This document shows positions 4,718 to 6,217 of a stretch of 6,217 nucleotides of DNA, piece by piece. Every line of letters starts with the position of its first letter. Positions within the stretch are counted from its first letter, which is position 1. The notes beneath the pieces are model-generated. The model saw only the letters and a program-made list of their open reading frames with translations. It was not told the origin of the DNA and did not search any database. The stretch comes from Ruminococcus sp. UBA4383 (lineage in GTDB: Bacteria > Bacillota > Clostridia > Oscillospirales > Ruminococcaceae). The stretch is from the NCBI GenBank assembly GCA_002389995.1, contig DGRR01000156.1, forward strand, positions 1-6,217, in the 5' to 3' direction. The position numbers and the translations under genes are program-made.

Positions 4718-5935
4718 TTACTTAAATACTGCGAGGAGGAATCCTGCAGCGATTGCAGAACCGATAACGCCTGCAACGTTAGGACCCATAGCGTGCATGA
4801 GGAGGAAGTTAGAAGGATTAGCTTTCTGACCTTCCATCTGAGATACACGGGCAGCCATAGGAACGGCTGAAACACCTGCCGAACCGATGAGGGGATTAAT
4901 TTTTCCGCCTGAGAGCTTGCACATAATCTTTCCGACTAAAAGTCCGCCGACTGTTGAGAATGCGAAAGCTGTAAGACCGAGAACTATAATTTTAATAGTT
5001 TCGAGGGAGAGGAATCTGTCAGCGGCAGTAGTAGCACCGACTGAAATTCCGAGGAATACTGTTACGATGTTCATGAGAGCATTCTGAACAGTATCGGAAA
5101 GTCTTTCGGTAACACCGCATTCTCTCCAGAGGTTTCCGAGCATGAGACAGCCAACGAGTGGAGCAGTTGAGGGGAGGAGGAGTATAACAAATGATGCAAC
5201 GATAATCGGGAAGATAATTTTTTCAGTTTTTGAAACAGTTCTTGTCTGTTCCATTTTGATTTTTCTTTCTTTTTCGGTAGTGAGGAGGCGCATGAGAGGC
5301 GGCTGAATCATAGGGATAAGAGCCATGTATGAATATGCCGCAATAGCGATAGGTCCGAGGAGTTCGGGAGCGAGTCTTGTTGTGAGGAATATAGCGGTAG
5401 GACCGTCAGCACCGCCTATGATACCGATAGATGCAGCCTGTTCGCCTGAGAATCCGAGGCATACAGCTCCGAAGAATGCAAGAAACACGCCCATCTGTGC
5501 AGCCGCACCGAGCAGGAGGCTTTTAGGATTTGAAATAAGAGGACCAAAGTCGGTCATAGCACCTACGCCCATGAATATGAGTGAGGGGTAAACACCTGCC
5601 TTAACGCCTATGTAGAGAATATCGAGCAGACCTCCATGAGCCATGACAGCACCATAGCTGTGATAATCCGCATGGTCGGGGTTAAGGAAGTTATCCCACA
5701 ATTCGGGGTGATAGAGGGCATCTTCCGAGCCTGCACCGAAATATGAAAGGTTTACGAGCAGACAGCCGAAAGCGATTCCGACAAGGAGGAGAGGTTCAAA
5801 TTTTTTAACGATTCCGAGATAGAGAAGAACGCAGGCAATACCAATCATTATGAGGTTCTTCCAGCCGCCGTCAACGAAAAAGCTTTGAAATCCCGAATCA
5901 GTCCAGAGAGTTTGAAGGGTTTCAAGAATATCCAT
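4718..5935 (-). CDS. oadB: Sodium-translocating decarboxylase beta subunit (OadB/GcdB/MmdB family)
   Basis: A 405-residue polytopic membrane protein of the OAD_beta family, slightly shorter than Klebsiella OadB and similar to methylmalonyl-CoA and glutaconyl-CoA decarboxylase beta subunits. This subunit releases CO2 from carboxybiotin on the carrier protein and couples this to Na+ export. Key segments: GVGAMTDFGPLISNP (123-137); the most conserved stretch GIIGGADGPTAIF (171-183) with the ion-coupling Asp D177; a cytoplasmic charged loop (TTEKERKIKMEQ); GSAGVSAVPMAARV (351-364); and HAMGPNVAGVIGSAIAAG near the C-terminus, with N386 and S393 in the second polar membrane segment. Strong AAGGAGG precedes the ATG by about 5 nt. 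It starts 10 nt after the biotin carrier gene, with its ribosome binding site overlapping that stop codon, so translation is probably coupled. The substrate (oxaloacetate, methylmalonyl-CoA or glutaconyl-CoA) cannot be told from this subunit; the symbol is a family label. Confidence 0.95.
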   Translation of the reverse strand: MDILETLQTLWTDSGFQSFFVDGGWKNLIMIGIACVLLYLGIVKKFEPLLLVGIAFGCLLVNLSYFGAGSEDALYHPELWDNFLNPDHADYHSYGAVMAHGGLLDILYIGVKAGVYPSLIFMGVGAMTDFGPLISNPKSLLLGAAAQMGVFLAFFGAVCLGFSGEQAASIGIIGGADGPTAIFLTTRLAPELLGPIAIAAYSYMALIPMIQPPLMRLLTTEKERKIKMEQTRTVSKTEKIIFPIIVASFVILLLPSTAPLVGCLMLGNLWRECGVTERLSDTVQNALMNIVTVFLGISVGATTAADRFLSLETIKIIVLGLTAFAFSTVGGLLVGKIMCKLSGGKINPLIGSAGVSAVPMAARVSQMEGQKANPSNFLLMHAMGPNVAGVIGSAIAAGFLLAVFK

Positions 5936-5937
5936 AT

Positions 5938-5946
5938 TGCCCTCCT
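5938..5946 (-). promoter_or_regulatory. Ribosome binding site of the beta subunit, overlapping upstream stop
   Basis: AAGGAGGGC on the minus strand, shortly before the ATG at 5935. Its first A is the last base of the TAA stop (5948-5946) of the biotin carrier gene. This arrangement suits translational coupling of two subunits of one complex. Confidence 0.8.
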
Positions 5947-6217
5947 TATGCTATAACTACAAGCGGTGCGCCTGTATCGACAACAGCACCCTTGCTTGTA
6001 ATTACCTGAGCGACAGTTCCGTCTTTTGGAGCGACAATTTCGTTTTCCATTTTCATAGCTTCGAGGATAACGAGTATCTGACCGGCTTTTACGGTGTCAC
6101 CCTGTTTAACGTCTACTCTTATGATATTGCCGGGCATGGGTGAATTTACGGTTTCGCCTGCTGCGATATTGACGGGTGCGGCAGGAGCAGGGGCAGGTGC
6201 AGCGGCAGGAGCGGGAG
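5946..6217 (-). CDS. Biotin carboxyl carrier subunit of the decarboxylase (5' end beyond window)
   Basis: Only the C-terminal 90 codons are present; the frame stays open to the right edge. An Ala/Pro-rich flexible linker (about 6170-6217) leads into a complete biotinyl domain: SPMPGNIIRVDVKQGD, then the biotinylation motif EAMKMEN with the acceptor lysine at codon 6051-6053, and an ending in GAPLVVIA. The biotin on this swinging domain takes CO2 from the carboxyltransferase subunit and delivers it to the membrane beta subunit encoded next. The ATG at 6135-6137 is the conserved Met of the PMPG motif, not the start. Gene order carrier-beta matches methylmalonyl-CoA, glutaconyl-CoA and oxaloacetate decarboxylase operons. 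The missing part could be a short separate carrier (GcdC/MmdC-like) or the end of a longer fused alpha subunit; the tightly spaced Ala/Pro linker favours neither decisively. Confidence 0.92.
   Translation of the reverse strand, partial: PAPAAAPAPAPAAPVNIAAGETVNSPMPGNIIRVDVKQGDTVKAGQILVILEAMKMENEIVAPKDGTVAQVITSKGAVVDTGAPLVVIA
6170..6217 (-). repeat. GC-rich Ala/Pro linker repeat
   Basis: Alternating GCN and CCN codons encode a PAPAAAPAPAPAAP-type linker before the biotinyl domain. The stretch is clearly more GC-rich than the rest of the window because of these codons, so this is not a sign of foreign DNA. It probably gives the carrier domain its mobility. Confidence 0.75.

Noticed and set aside
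6135..6137. ATG as start of a short 63-residue biotinyl protein
   Set aside because: The frame stays open upstream through an Ala/Pro linker, the Met belongs to the conserved PMPG motif, and no ribosome binding site precedes it.
1..6217. CRISPR array, tRNA, rRNA or insertion sequence
   Set aside because: No spaced direct repeats, cloverleaf, rRNA-like sequence, transposase or terminal inverted repeats were seen anywhere in the window.

Overview
The window looks like chromosomal DNA of a low-GC Gram-positive anaerobe of the Clostridia, probably a gut Ruminococcus/Oscillospiraceae-type organism. The evidence is AT-rich intergenic DNA, strong AAAGGAG or AAGGAGG ribosome binding sites, a spore-type CwlD-like amidase, a cell-wall protein ending in an SPQTG sorting signal, and a biotin-dependent sodium-pumping decarboxylase. 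The genus is inferred and is not proven by the sequence.

Layout. (1) Positions 1-428, minus: 5' part of a CwlD-like N-acetylmuramoyl-L-alanine amidase that runs off the left edge. (2) 429-738: divergent AT-rich intergenic region with a near-consensus, extended -10 sigma-A promoter and a leader carrying two adjacent inverted repeats, reading into (3). (3) 739-2328 and 2413-3942, plus: a probable two-gene operon. The first gene encodes a secreted, probably wall-anchored protein with Tp47-like (Treponema 47-kDa lipoprotein) segments and a Shr-type haem/haemoglobin-interacting (HID, DUF1533) domain. The second encodes a polytopic ferric-reductase-like haem b protein joined by an acidic tether of about 150 residues to an extracytoplasmic FMN-binding domain with an intact flavinylation motif. 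A strong stem-loop lies between them. (4) 3949-3980: bidirectional terminator between convergent units. (5) 3980-4672, minus: endonuclease V (nfi). (6) 4683-4712: terminator-like hairpin. (7) 4718-5935, minus: beta subunit of a Na+-translocating decarboxylase (OadB/GcdB/MmdB). (8) 5946-6217, minus: C-terminal part of its biotin carboxyl carrier protein, cut by the right edge.

How the genes may work together. The carrier protein and beta subunit are two parts of one membrane enzyme: CO2 carried on biotin is released at the beta subunit, which drives Na+ export. Endonuclease V is an unrelated DNA/RNA repair gene behind it. The most interesting part is the plus-strand pair. It reads as a candidate surface redox module in which electrons cross the membrane through haem b, reach a tethered covalent FMN outside the cell, and act on a substrate (haem, Fe(III) or another acceptor) held by the partner wall protein. 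Domain identities come from visible motifs; the joint function is a hypothesis.
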